A DNA stretch of 21,532 nt. It comes from Desulfobacca acetoxidans (lineage in GTDB: Bacteria; Desulfobacterota; Desulfobaccia; Desulfobaccales; 0-14-0-80-60-11). The translations under genes and the position numbers were made by a program. The stretch's first letter is position 1; each line of letters starts with the position of its first letter. The stretch spans positions 1 to 21,532 of the forward strand of contig DZCR01000045.1 of assembly GCA_022736495.1 (NCBI GenBank), given 5' to 3'. Below the pieces are notes generated by a model. That model was not told the DNA's origin, did not search any database, and saw only the letters and a program-made list of their open reading frames with translations. This document shows, piece by piece, positions 8,409-17,451 of the stretch.

Positions 8409-8434
8409 GGGCGACTGCTGGGGTCGCCCTTTTG
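8409..8434 (+). terminator. Intrinsic terminator after the DUF3124 gene
   Basis: GGGCGAC (8409-8415) pairs perfectly with GTCGCCC (8423-8429) across a seven-base loop and is followed directly by TTTT. It ends transcription from the left and separates that gene from the convergent phosphoglycerate mutase gene. No T-tract is present on the opposite strand, so it probably acts in one direction only. Confidence 0.75.
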
Positions 8435-8458
8435 GTGTAACGATTTTTTCTCTTTTCG

Positions 8459-9652
8459 TTAGCGCTGCAGCAACCGGGGCAGGAGGTCGGCGCCCTGCTC
8501 CAGGAGCAGGCCCGTGGCCTGGGCCGCGGCCTCGGTGTAAGGACGGGGCAGGTCGTTCGGAGTCCGGGAGTCGTAAAGGATAAAGGGCACCGGCTCAGAA
8601 GTGTGGGTGCGGAGCGCCAGGGGGGTGAAATGGTCGCAGAGCGCCAGGAGCCGAAAGTCTCCCAGCATCTCCAAGCCGGCCACCAGCGGCCCCACCACCT
8701 TGGCGTCAAAGTCTTCGATGGCCTGCATTTTCAGGGGCAGCTCGCCGCTGTGGCCCGCTTCATCCGGGGCCTCCACATGCACAAAGACCAGGTCCATCTC
8801 CTTGAGGGCGTTTAAAGCCGCGGCCACTTTGCCGGCGTAATTGGTGTCCAGGAAACCCGTGGCCCCGGGGACCAGGATGGAGGTGAGCCCGGCATACTTG
8901 CCGATGCCCCGGATCAGGTCCACCGCCGAGATCACCGCGCCGCTCAGACCGAAGCGCTCCTGCAAAGTGGGCATCTGGGGGGACCGTCCCTGCCCCCAGA
9001 GCCAGATGGAGGTGGCCGGTTTTTGGTTCGCGGCCATGCGGCTCCGATTGACGGACTGGTCCTGCAGCACCGGCCACGAGGCCCGAACCAAGTCCCACAG
9101 GGGTTGGGCATCTTCGGACATAAGGTGCCCCACTTCCTGGCCCGTCCAGTCATGGGGCGGATAGGTGCGCCAGGCGGCGTCCCCCTCACGCCACACCAGG
9201 AGATGGCGATAGCTTACTCCCGGGAAAAAGTGGCGGCCGTTCCGGCCCAGGGCGTCTTCCAGGGCGGCGATGAGCTCTTTGGCCTCGGCGCTGGTGATGT
9301 GCCCGGCGGAGTAGTCCTCCATAAAGAGACGGGAATCCGCGTGGCGCAGAAGTGTCACCAGATTGCACCGAAAAGCCACCTCATCGGGCTCCAATTCCAC
9401 CCCCAGGGCTGCGGCTTCCAAAGGGGCCCGCCCGGTATGGTAGCGCACCGGGTCATACCCCATGATGGCCAGATTGGCTATGTCGCTGCCCGGTTCCTTA
9501 CCCGGCGGAACGGTGCGGGCGCATCCCAGTTCGCCCCGCCGGGCCAGGGCGTCCAGATGCGGAGTGACCGCTGCTTCTAAAGGAGTTTTCCCGCCCAACT
9601 CGGGGAGGGGGTAGTCCCCCATGCCATCGCCCACCAAAATGACATATTTCAT
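8459..9652 (-). CDS. apgM: Cofactor-independent phosphoglycerate mutase, archaeal type (ApgM)
   Basis: This 397-residue cytosolic enzyme interconverts 3- and 2-phosphoglycerate in glycolysis and gluconeogenesis without 2,3-bisphosphoglycerate. It belongs to the alkaline phosphatase superfamily and uses two divalent metals. The N-terminus has GDGMGDYP (residues 8-15, metal ligand D9), then PGSDIANL with S56 as the likely phosphorylated nucleophile. Near the C-terminus are APDEAGH and DHFTPLALRTHT, which supply further Asp and His ligands. Members are often misannotated as phosphonopyruvate decarboxylase; no phosphonate genes occur here. The ATG at 9652 is chosen because the family's N-terminus begins exactly there; the frame runs 69 codons further upstream without similarity. 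AGGGG lies about ten bases upstream. Confidence 0.92.
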   Translation of the reverse strand: MKYVILVGDGMGDYPLPELGGKTPLEAAVTPHLDALARRGELGCARTVPPGKEPGSDIANLAIMGYDPVRYHTGRAPLEAAALGVELEPDEVAFRCNLVTLLRHADSRLFMEDYSAGHITSAEAKELIAALEDALGRNGRHFFPGVSYRHLLVWREGDAAWRTYPPHDWTGQEVGHLMSEDAQPLWDLVRASWPVLQDQSVNRSRMAANQKPATSIWLWGQGRSPQMPTLQERFGLSGAVISAVDLIRGIGKYAGLTSILVPGATGFLDTNYAGKVAAALNALKEMDLVFVHVEAPDEAGHSGELPLKMQAIEDFDAKVVGPLVAGLEMLGDFRLLALCDHFTPLALRTHTSEPVPFILYDSRTPNDLPRPYTEAAAQATGLLLEQGADLLPRLLQR

Positions 9653-9988
9653 GACTAACCAGCCCCTTGCTGAAAAAAAGTTCGATTGCAGAATCGCTTC
9701 AAGCGGGCCCGCTGCCGGGAAGGCCCAAAAGCTAGATGCATCTTTAATAATAACCGGGAGAGGGAGCGTGAGCAAGGGAGGAGGCATAAACCAGCAGGGC
9801 ATGTAGCCTTGGCATGGAACCTGCCGTCCTGGTCGCTTGCTTCGCTTAAGATGATCCAATCCAAGCGACTGAGATTACAACGAATGAGTTAGATAGAAAT
9901 AACTTATTGAGATAACTAAATAATTCTAGACTTCCGCCAAGCTTTGTGGTACCCACCTAAAAAACAATAATTTTTAGGAGGTTATGCC
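9653..9988. other. Gene-free region upstream of apgM, with an inverted repeat
   Basis: These 336 bases separate the - strand apgM start from the + strand transposase remnant. No protein family was recognised in any frame. The half near the transposase is AT-rich. An eight-base perfect inverted repeat, GTCGCTTG at 9832-9839 and CAAGCGAC at 9862-9869, encloses 22 bases. It might be a hairpin in either transcript or a relic of an insertion-element end. The apgM promoter should lie here on the - strand, but I saw no convincing -35/-10 pair. Confidence 0.4.
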
Positions 9989-10185
9989 ATGCCTTCTCCC
10001 GATTCCCCCTTTCGCAAACATCTCGATTGCATCAAGGATCCCCGACGTCACAACACCCGGCACCTGCTCCATGATATTTTCATGATTGCTCTTTGCGCCC
10101 TCGTCAGCGGTCCGACTCCTAGACCCAGGTGGCAGAATCCGGCCGCTCCAAGCTTGCCTGGTTCAAGCAATTCCAGGGTCTGCCT
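9989..10185 (+). pseudogene. ISAs1-type transposase remnant (N-terminal part, frameshifted)
   Basis: The first 41 codons, from the ATG at 9989 with AGGAGG at 9976-9981, resemble the N-terminal domain of ISAs1-family transposases: HLDCIKDPRR, then LLHDIFMIALCALVSG. Reading then shifts by one base near 10111. In the next frame it continues as D-S-stop-T-Q, then VAESGRSKLAWFKQF, which is the expected family continuation. The stop is a TAG at 10119-10121 where the family usually has Trp. One lost base plus one nonsense change, and the loss of everything after about residue 65, make this a dead fragment. The DDE catalytic core is absent. Confidence 0.8.
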
Positions 10186-10325
10186 GCGGAAAGCTGTCCA
10201 CCGCGTTGGGTCATGCAGACAGGGTGGAACCTTTTCAGGCGTATTGCACGGGCCTGTTGTTGCCGGTTGAGCGCAAAAGTGTCCCTGTTGCCATCGGGGC
10301 AACAGCCAATGAGATTATTTTATGA
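10186..10325 (+). pseudogene. IS701-like transposase fragment
   Basis: Directly after the ISAs1-type fragment, in a third frame, the sequence encodes LGHADRVEPFQAYCTGLLL followed by PVERKSV, ending in a stop at 10323-10325. That segment resembles the conserved N-terminal region of IS701-type DDE transposases (typically YCTGLLLPGERKSVEPMAAR), an unrelated family to the preceding fragment. Only about 35 recognisable codons remain, and the family's usual continuation is lost after ERKSV. No terminal inverted repeats or target duplications were found. It stops about ten bases short of the end of the glycosyltransferase gene on the other strand. Confidence 0.65.
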
Positions 10326-10335
10326 CACAGGAGTA

Positions 10336-11538
10336 CTAGTGGTCCTGGCGGTTAAAGGCTTTTACCTCACCATAAAATGCTTCCAGGGTCCCCGCGATTT
10401 TTTCCCAGGAAAATTTTGCCAATACCCGCGCTCGGCCTTGCTGTCCCAATCTTTGCCTCAAAGGCGCGTCGTCTAACAGCCGGACAATCTTGGCGGCCAG
10501 TTCGGCGTCGTCGTCCTGCCTGTCCAGGAGCAACCCCGTTTCTCCGTCCCCCACCACCTCCGGGATGCCGCCCCGGCGGGTGGCGATCACGGGGAGCCCG
10601 GCCGCGGCCGCTTCCAGAAAAACCAGACCCAGGCCTTCCTCGATCTGGGACGGACCCACAAAGACGTCTCCCAGGAGATAGGCCCGGGGCATTTGATCCG
10701 GCGGGATGAATCCGGTGAGCACCACTTTTCCCGGCGCCCGCGCCAAGTCCCGGCGCAATTGCACCAGAAACGGCGTTTCCCGCATGGTGCGGTCCAGGCC
10801 GTATTCGGTGCCGCCCACCAGCACCAGAACCGCCTGGGGCAGGGCGACCCAGACCCGGTTCATGGCCCGGAGCAGGATCTGGACGCCTTTAGCCTCCCTG
10901 AGCTTACCGGCAAAGAGCACCGTGGGTTCAGCCTCAAGGCCAAAGGCGCGCCGCACCTCTGTTACTCCGGTCGAAGGGTCCCAGCGGGAGGCATAGGCGC
11001 TCGTTTCCACCCCGTTATACATGACTCGATAAAGACCCGCCCCCAACCCCAGTCTTTCCCGTTCCCGGTCCAGCACGAACCCGCTGCACGCGGCAAACCC
11101 GGTCACCGGCATGGGGGTGCCGGGGCGGGGCCGCTCCCGTTTGCCCAATGATTCGTAGAGGTTGTGCATGTGGAGGATGATGGGAACCGGGGGCCGCAGG
11201 CGGCGTTGCAGGTATAAGGCCAGCAGGGGCCGGTTGTGAACGTGGATGAGGTCCGGCTGCACCTGGTTAATGATTCTTGCCACTTGTCGGTCATAGAGAG
11301 GAAAATGATGCCGGTACCGGCAGTAGAGCCACTTGCGCCAGCCTGCAAGGGGCACGCGGAAATATTCTGCCCGGCCGCGGAATTCATGCTGGGGGAGTTC
11401 TGGATCGGAAACCCCGATGACCACCGGGAGCCAGCCGGTGAGGCGGTCGGCCACCTTCTCGATAAACAACTCCGCGGCCCCGCCCCGGATGGGCGGAATG
11501 GGGTAGAGTTCAGGTCCGATCAGGGCGACGGTGGGCAT
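10336..11538 (-). CDS. Glycosyltransferase family 4 protein (GT-B fold)
   Basis: This 400-residue glycosyltransferase has two Rossmann-like domains. The N-terminal domain opens with PIPPIRGGAAELF (about residues 13-25), typical of retaining GT4 enzymes of the CotSA/WcaL-like group. The C-terminal donor-binding domain has the FAGKLREAKGVQ segment (209-220) and the EX7E motif E301/E309 within EEGLGLVFLEA. It should move a sugar from a nucleotide donor onto a surface polysaccharide, lipid or protein acceptor; donor and acceptor cannot be predicted. No other polysaccharide genes are adjacent, so it is an orphan here. The ATG at 11538 begins at the family's usual N-terminus but lacks a clear ribosome site. 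The 3' end abuts transposase debris but the gene looks intact. Confidence 0.88.
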   Translation of the reverse strand: MPTVALIGPELYPIPPIRGGAAELFIEKVADRLTGWLPVVIGVSDPELPQHEFRGRAEYFRVPLAGWRKWLYCRYRHHFPLYDRQVARIINQVQPDLIHVHNRPLLALYLQRRLRPPVPIILHMHNLYESLGKRERPRPGTPMPVTGFAACSGFVLDRERERLGLGAGLYRVMYNGVETSAYASRWDPSTGVTEVRRAFGLEAEPTVLFAGKLREAKGVQILLRAMNRVWVALPQAVLVLVGGTEYGLDRTMRETPFLVQLRRDLARAPGKVVLTGFIPPDQMPRAYLLGDVFVGPSQIEEGLGLVFLEAAAAGLPVIATRRGGIPEVVGDGETGLLLDRQDDDAELAAKIVRLLDDAPLRQRLGQQGRARVLAKFSWEKIAGTLEAFYGEVKAFNRQDH

Positions 11539-11562
11539 TTCTTGAGAGTCTCAGTTTCGGCC

Positions 11563-11571
11563 AGTATAACA
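11563..11571 (-). promoter_or_regulatory. Extended -10 promoter candidate for the glycosyltransferase gene
   Basis: On the - strand this reads TGTTATACT, that is TG-N-TATACT, a good extended -10 element. It would start transcription about 20 bases before the ATG at 11538. No good -35 hexamer lies 17 bases upstream, which extended -10 promoters can tolerate. Confidence 0.4.
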
Positions 11572-11745
11572 AAATCTGGGGCGATCTTGAGCCATGATTC
11601 CGAAAATCGGGCAATTAAGGAAGGGTGTATTAACATAAGTAAGGCTACAGGAGCGCAATAATCGGTTAATCTATTGAAAATAATTGATAAAATAACCAAA
11701 TATTCGGATGCCTGCCGAAAACGACTAACGAAAACTATAAATTTC

Positions 11746-11773
11746 TTGACACGGGGCCTAGACTTTGTAATAT
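11746..11773 (+). promoter_or_regulatory. Sigma70-type promoter for the CoA ligase gene
   Basis: A perfect -35 hexamer TTGACA (11746-11751) is followed after 16 bases by TAATAT (11768-11773) as -10. It lies about 75 bases before the ligase ATG in the 309-base divergent region (11539-11847). The rest of that region is AT-rich with no gene I can support. Confidence 0.7.
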
Positions 11774-11847
11774 GATTCACATGGTTTTGCCTTGGGAAGG
11801 ACGAAAAGACCGTTAGAATTACAAATATCTGAAGGAGGTAGCAGTAC

Positions 11848-13533
11848 ATGGGTAAAATTCCGGCTGATTATTTGCCCCCCAAAGAACTCTGGGCCCAATA
11901 TACGGTGCCCGAGGAATTTAAACAGTATGCGACCGGACAGTGGAATATTGCGGAAGAATTTCTTGACAAACACGTGAAAGCAGGCCAGGGAGATCAAGCC
12001 GCGGTCCTGTTTGGCGACCAGAAGATCACTTATAAAGAACTCCTGGCCATGGCCAACAAGTTTGCCAACGTCCTCGCCAAGCTGGGCGTAGAGCCGCAGG
12101 ACCGGGTAGGACTGCGGTTGACCAACATGCCGGAAGCCATTGCCATCAACTTCGGCATCCAGAAAGTCGGCGCCATCCCGGTGCCCATTTCCCCGCTATG
12201 GGCCAAGGAAGAAGTGGCCTTTGTCTGTAATAACGCAGAATTCAAAGCCTTTGCGGTGAGTTTCCCCTTAATGGCCGCTGTGGAAGATGCCAAGCACGAA
12301 TTCGAGTTCCCCACTAAGATCATCGTGGTGGGCGGCAAGCCCGAAGACGCGGAAGCCAAAGGCTACGCCTCCTTCGGCAAAGAGATGGCCGCAGCTTCCG
12401 ATCAGTTCACCAATGTCAAATTGAACGCTGACGACATCGGCGTCATCATGTTCACCTCCGGGACTACCGGCCAGCCCAAGGGTTGCGTCCACTTCGTCAA
12501 AGAGGTCCTGATTGAGGCCAACATTGTCAACAAGTACGTTTGGAAGATTTATCCCGGCGAGGTGCTGGGCGGTTCCGCGCCGGTATCCTTCGCGGCAGGC
12601 TACGGCACCTTCTGCATGGTACCCTTTGCCGGCGGCGGCGCGATTTCGTTGCTGCCCAAGTTCACTCCGGACGACATGATGTCCACCATCGTCAAGCACA
12701 AGATCACGGTGGTGACGGGTCTGCCCACGGCTTACCGGAAGCTGCTGGAAATGCCCAATTTCAACGACTATGACATCTCCCACGTCCGGATGTACACCAC
12801 CGGCGGCGACGCCTTGACCGGCAAGACCCTGGCCATGTGGCAGGACAAGACCGGCAAGCCCATCTGGGAAGGCCTGGGCGGCACCGAGATGATGCATTTG
12901 GTGACCTCCAACACCATCGGCAACCTTCCCGTGGCCGACTCCATCGGTAAGGCCCTGCCGGGCTTTGAGATCAAAGTAGTGCGGGAAGACGGCACCACCG
13001 CCGGCCCTGGCGAAGTGGGCAGTATGATGATCAAGGGCCCCACCGGCACCCTGTACTGGAAGCCCTACGTCCAGGACAACAAGCTCCTGAAAACCATGAA
13101 AAAGGGCGTCAAGGACGGCTACAACATGATGGGCGACGCCGTCATGATGGACAAAGACGGCTACATCTTCTTCCAGGCCCGGGAAGATGACATGATCAAG
13201 TCCTCCGGCTTCCGGCTGGCCCCCTCGGAGATCGAAGACGCCATCGTCCGCCATGCGGCGGTGCGGGACAGCGCGGTGGTGGGTATCCCCGACGAGGTCC
13301 TGGGCCAGAAAGTCGTGGCCATGGTGGAGTTGGAACCCGGCCACACTGCGTCCCAGGAACTGGCCAACGATCTCATCAAATCCACCATGGACGTGTTAGG
13401 CATGTACAAGCTGCCCCGGGAAGTGGTGTTCATGGATGCCATCCCCCGGACGCCCACCGGTAAGATTATCAAGAAAGCCCTGCGGCGGGACTATCCGGAG
13501 TATGCCAACAAGTATGTACCCAAAGTAAAATAA
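11848..13533 (+). CDS. AMP-forming acyl/aryl-CoA ligase (benzoate-CoA ligase-like)
   Basis: This 561-residue ANL-superfamily enzyme activates a carboxylic acid with ATP to an acyl-adenylate and transfers it to CoA. Motifs in order: the A3 phosphate loop MFTSGTTGQPKG at 201-212, a GLGGTEM A5 motif, MGDAVMMDKDGY (A7), DDMIKSSGFRLAPSEIE (A8 hinge) and PRTPTGKII with catalytic K539 (A10). Its start (LPPKELW) and length resemble benzoate and 2-aminobenzoate CoA ligases rather than acetyl-CoA synthetase, which is longer. The substrate is not decided by sequence; aromatic, branched or short fatty acids are possible. The ATG at 11848 follows a strong AAGGAGGT at 11832-11839. Its own promoter and a strong terminator mark it as a single-gene unit. 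Confidence 0.9.
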   Translation: MGKIPADYLPPKELWAQYTVPEEFKQYATGQWNIAEEFLDKHVKAGQGDQAAVLFGDQKITYKELLAMANKFANVLAKLGVEPQDRVGLRLTNMPEAIAINFGIQKVGAIPVPISPLWAKEEVAFVCNNAEFKAFAVSFPLMAAVEDAKHEFEFPTKIIVVGGKPEDAEAKGYASFGKEMAAASDQFTNVKLNADDIGVIMFTSGTTGQPKGCVHFVKEVLIEANIVNKYVWKIYPGEVLGGSAPVSFAAGYGTFCMVPFAGGGAISLLPKFTPDDMMSTIVKHKITVVTGLPTAYRKLLEMPNFNDYDISHVRMYTTGGDALTGKTLAMWQDKTGKPIWEGLGGTEMMHLVTSNTIGNLPVADSIGKALPGFEIKVVREDGTTAGPGEVGSMMIKGPTGTLYWKPYVQDNKLLKTMKKGVKDGYNMMGDAVMMDKDGYIFFQAREDDMIKSSGFRLAPSEIEDAIVRHAAVRDSAVVGIPDEVLGQKVVAMVELEPGHTASQELANDLIKSTMDVLGMYKLPREVVFMDAIPRTPTGKIIKKALRRDYPEYANKYVPKVK

Positions 13534-13585
13534 GTTACCTACTCTCTGAGGGCGGGATGCCGTCCCCGGAGACCGTTCGCTCAAG

Positions 13586-13620
13586 AATGCCTTGCTCCGG
13601 CAGGGCATTTTTCTTTTTGG
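13586..13620 (+). terminator. Strong intrinsic terminator after the CoA ligase gene
   Basis: AATGCCTTGC (13586-13595) pairs with GCAGGGCATT (13600-13609) over ten positions with one U-G wobble. The four-base loop is TCCG, and a T-rich tail (TTTTTCTTTTT) follows. It cleanly separates the ligase from purA. Confidence 0.85.
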
Positions 13621-13635
13621 TTTTTACCGGGCTTG

Positions 13636-13646
13636 TGATTTAATAT
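13636..13646 (+). promoter_or_regulatory. Promoter candidate for purA
   Basis: TGATTTAAT fits an extended -10 element, and TAATAT (13641-13646) is an alternative -10. Both lie between the ligase terminator and the purA ribosome site. No strong -35 hexamer is present (TTGGTT near 13617 is the best), so this is tentative. Confidence 0.35.
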
Positions 13647-13657
13647 ACGGGGCTTAA

Positions 13658-14968
<1,311 letters not shown>

Positions 14969-14977
14969 TTATGGTTT

Positions 14978-15005
14978 CCGGCGCCGCCGTTTACGATGGC
15001 GCCGG
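14978..15005 (+). terminator. GC-rich hairpin after purA, possible terminator
   Basis: CCGGCGCC (14978-14985) and GGCGCCGG (14998-15005) form a perfect eight-base-pair stem with a 12-base loop, ten bases after the purA stop. No T-tract follows, so it may be a weak or factor-dependent terminator or an mRNA-stabilising hairpin. Confidence 0.4.
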
Positions 15006-15247
15006 GCGTCCCCCAATATCCGGTTTGCCTGGCCAAACCCAGGCCGAATATTTTGCGACCTTGCCCATCTGTACCAATAAAGATAATCCACGCATTATTA
15101 CCTTTGCCTGATCAAGGGTGGACATCTACCGTTGTGATCTTATATTTTTATTAAGTGAAAATTATCCCAAAGGAAAGAATTTTGAAATGTAGGAAAATTT
15201 CTGACAAAGGAATCGGAAATTTCCCGGCTTTCCCAAGCGGTTGCTAA

Positions 15248-15258
15248 TGCTATATAAT
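15248..15258 (+). promoter_or_regulatory. Promoter candidate (-10) for the por operon
   Basis: The bases TGCTATATAAT contain a perfect TATAAT at 15253-15258 and an overlapping TG-N-TATATA extended form. The -35 region around 15230 is poor. If used, the transcript would carry a leader of about 155 bases before the ATG at 15420. Confidence 0.4.
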
Positions 15259-15286
15259 CAAGTAGTTTTGACCAAAAGCCCAGGTT

Positions 15287-15345
15287 ACCTGGCGGGTTCA
15301 GGAAAGTTCCTCCCGGCGATCGAGGGAGATGCTGGTCAGCCAGGT
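15287..15345 (+). promoter_or_regulatory. Foldable 5' leader of the por operon
   Basis: ACCTGGC (15287-15293) pairs with GCCAGGT (15339-15345), closing a 45-base interior. Inside, GGG and AGGA (15294-15303) can pair with TCCTCCC (15308-15314). Alternatively CTCCC (15310-15314) can pair with GGGAG (15324-15328). The two inner folds exclude each other, as expected of a switch, but short GC-rich pairings also arise by chance. I do not recognise a known riboswitch. Confidence 0.3.
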
Positions 15346-15419
15346 TGTTTGTAAATTTTTAAGTTAGAGAACAAGTCACTTTTCTCATCATAACTTTCTC
15401 GCTGACATAGGAAAACACC

Positions 15420-15971
15420 ATGATTGAAATCCGCTTTCATGGCCGCGGCGGCCAGGGCGCGGTGACTTCGGTGGAACTGCTGGCCCTGGCGGCCATTGAG
15501 GAAGGGAAGTTCGCCCAGGGTTTCCCCAGTTTCGGTCCGGAGCGCCGGGGCGCCCCAGTGCTGGCCTTCTGCCGGGTGGACGACAAGCCCCTCAAGCTGC
15601 GCTGCAAGATCCTCAACCCGGATGTGGTGGTGGTGCTGGACGCCTCCCTGTTGCCCATTCAAAATCCGCCGGCGGATTTGCGGCCAGGGGGCATCATTAT
15701 CCTCAACACCCATAAGACTCCGGCAGAAATTCGCCAGGAATACGGTTACACCCATACCCTGGCTCTGGTGGACGCCAACAAAATCGCCCGGGAGGTCCTG
15801 GGGGTGCCCATCGTTAACACCACCATGATCGGGGCGCTGCTGAAGGCCACCGGCGTCGTTAAGGTGGAAACCATGGAAGCCCCCCTTAAGGAACGCTTCG
15901 GGCCCCTGGCGGCCAAGAATTTTAATGCCCTGAAGGTGGCCTTCGAAGAGACCACCATTGAGGAGCGCTAG
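15420..15971 (+). CDS. porG: 2-oxoacid:ferredoxin oxidoreductase, gamma subunit
   Basis: This 183-residue subunit corresponds to the gamma chain (domain III) of four-subunit pyruvate-type ferredoxin oxidoreductases, which helps build the CoA-binding part. It shows the family start [16 protein letters not shown] (residues 2-17), a glycine-rich loop, and [13 protein letters not shown] shortly after, both characteristic. No cysteine cluster motif is present, as expected. It is the first gene of a seven-gene run and ends two bases before porD, so translation is probably coupled. The ATG at 15420 begins exactly at the family N-terminus, though its ribosome site (AGGA at 15409-15412) is modest. Confidence 0.93.
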
Positions 15972-15973
15972 TC

Positions 15974-16264
15974 GTGAGCAAAGCATGGGACCAGGTTACC
16001 TGGCAGGAAATTGAGGTCGGCGGCGTACTGACCGAACCGGGCACGGCTCGGAACTATAACACCGGGGATTGGCGCTCAATGCGGCCGGTGTGGGACACGA
16101 GCCGCTGTATCAAGTGCGGCATCTGCTGGACGGTGTGCCCCGAAGGCGGCATTTCCGAGACCCCGGAGGGCTACTTTGAGATGAACACCTACTGCAAAGG
16201 CTGCGGCATCTGCGTCAAAGAGTGCGTCACCGGCTGCATCAAGATGGTGGTGGAGGAATCGTGA
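15974..16264 (+). CDS. porD: 2-oxoacid:ferredoxin oxidoreductase, delta (ferredoxin) subunit
   Basis: This 96-residue ferredoxin-like chain should carry electrons from the TPP-containing core to external ferredoxin. It has two CX2CX2CX3C motifs: C45, C48, C51, C55 (followed by Pro) and C74, C77, C80, C84, predicting two [4Fe-4S] clusters. The second motif lacks the usual following Pro, and C88 is an extra nearby cysteine. The first 40 residues match the N-terminal extension of PorD chains (WRSMRPVWD). The start is GTG at 15974, with GAGGAG at 15960-15965 inside the end of porG. Its stop overlaps the porA ATG by one base. Confidence 0.93.
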   Translation: MSKAWDQVTWQEIEVGGVLTEPGTARNYNTGDWRSMRPVWDTSRCIKCGICWTVCPEGGISETPEGYFEMNTYCKGCGICVKECVTGCIKMVVEES

Positions 16265-17451
16265 TGGGCGCCCCTAGCCATAAGAAACGCATCGGTATGG
16301 AAGTTTCCATCGCGGTGAGCCACGCGGTGCAACAGGCGCGGGCCGAGGCCATCGCGGCCTACCCCATCACTCCCCAGACCCATATCGTGGAGCACCTCTC
16401 TTCCATGGTGGCCAATGGCGACCTGGAGGCCGAATTCATCACGGTGGAATCCGAGCATTCCGCCATGAGCGCCTGCATCGGCTGCTCCGCCGCCGGCGCT
16501 CGCACCTACACCGCCACCAGTTCCCAGGGGTTGGCCCTGATGAACGAAATCCTGTTCATCGCGTCGGCCATGCGCCTGCCCATCGTCATGACCGTGGCCA
16601 ACCGGGCGTTGTCCGGCCCCCTGTCCATCTGGAACGACCACGGCGACATCATGGCGGCCCGGGACATCGGCTGGATTCAGGTATTCGTGGAAAACGGCCA
16701 GGAGTCCTATGACCACAGTATCATGGCTTTTAAAATCGCCGAGGATCACCGGGTGGTTCTGCCCATAATCGTCAACCTGGACGGCTTCATCCTCAGCCAC
16801 GTGGTTGAGGCCCATGAATTGCTGGACCAGGAGACCGTGGACCAGTTCCTGCCGCCGCTGGTGCCCTATCACAAGCTGGACCCCGCGAAGCCCGTGACCA
16901 TGGGGGCTTTTGCCATGCCGGAACTCTATACCGAAGTTAAGTACGCCCACCAGGTGGCCCTGACCAATTCCTACGGTCCTATCCTGGAAATCTGGAAGGA
17001 GTGGGGCGATCTCACCGGCCGGTACTACAAACCCGTGGAAACTTATCGTGCTGACGGAGCCAAAATCCTGCTGGTGATCATGGGTTCTCTGGCGGAAGTG
17101 GCCGAATCTGCGGTGGATGCCTTGCGGGAGCAAGGCGTGCCCATCGGCCTGGTGAAGATCAGGCTGTGGCGGCCCTTCCCCTTCGACGACGTCCGTCAGG
17201 CCCTGGCCGGGGCTGACCTGGTCATAGTTTGCGACCGGATCCCCGTTCTGGGCGCCGCGGGCGGGCCGGTCCTGTCTGAACTGCGCAGCACCCTGTATCC
17301 TTTGGCTACCAAACCCCAGACCCTGGGCTATATCATCGGACTGGGGGGCCGGGATGTGCAGCCCGTGGATTTTGAGAAGCTGGTGCGGCATGCCCAGGCG
17401 GAAGCCAAGCAACCCAGCCAAGAATTTTATTTTTATGGGGTAAGAGGCTGA
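16264..17451 (+). CDS. porA: 2-oxoacid:ferredoxin oxidoreductase, alpha subunit
   Basis: This 395-residue alpha chain contains domains I and II. YPITPQT (residues 33-39) is the signature of this chain, near the thiamine diphosphate site, and ESEHSAM with its glutamate follows. With PorB it forms the active site that decarboxylates pyruvate (or a similar 2-oxoacid) to acetyl-CoA and CO2, or runs in reverse for CO2 fixation. The start at 16264 is preferred over an in-frame ATG at 16222 because it makes the classic one-base overlap with the porD stop, has GGAGG just upstream, and begins where the family does. The final base of the stop is also the first base of the porB ATG. Substrate preference for pyruvate is inferred from the overall set. 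Confidence 0.94.
   Translation: MGAPSHKKRIGMEVSIAVSHAVQQARAEAIAAYPITPQTHIVEHLSSMVANGDLEAEFITVESEHSAMSACIGCSAAGARTYTATSSQGLALMNEILFIASAMRLPIVMTVANRALSGPLSIWNDHGDIMAARDIGWIQVFVENGQESYDHSIMAFKIAEDHRVVLPIIVNLDGFILSHVVEAHELLDQETVDQFLPPLVPYHKLDPAKPVTMGAFAMPELYTEVKYAHQVALTNSYGPILEIWKEWGDLTGRYYKPVETYRADGAKILLVIMGSLAEVAESAVDALREQGVPIGLVKIRLWRPFPFDDVRQALAGADLVIVCDRIPVLGAAGGPVLSELRSTLYPLATKPQTLGYIIGLGGRDVQPVDFEKLVRHAQAEAKQPSQEFYFYGVRG

Larger units (their letters stand above)
14969..15419 (+). other. Intergenic region between purA and the por operon
   Basis: These 451 bases contain no gene I can support. They hold, in order, a GC-rich hairpin just after purA, an AT-rich central part, a -10 promoter candidate near 15250 and a foldable leader at 15287-15345. 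After the leader comes a further AT-rich stretch running to the first ATG of the oxidoreductase operon. Confidence 0.6.

Noticed and set aside
9653..9859. 69-codon N-terminal extension of apgM
   Set aside because: The ApgM family begins at the ATG at 9652; the extension is Pro- and Leu-rich without similarity.
12268..13344. Long - strand open frame of about 358 codons opposite the CoA ligase gene
   Set aside because: It lies wholly antisense to a gene with all ANL motifs. The translation is rich in Gly, His and Asp with no recognisable domain, as expected of a mirror frame in GC-rich coding DNA.
16189..17421. Long - strand open frame of about 410 codons opposite porA
   Set aside because: It is antisense to a clear POR alpha gene and has no family features or ribosome site; it is a codon-bias shadow.
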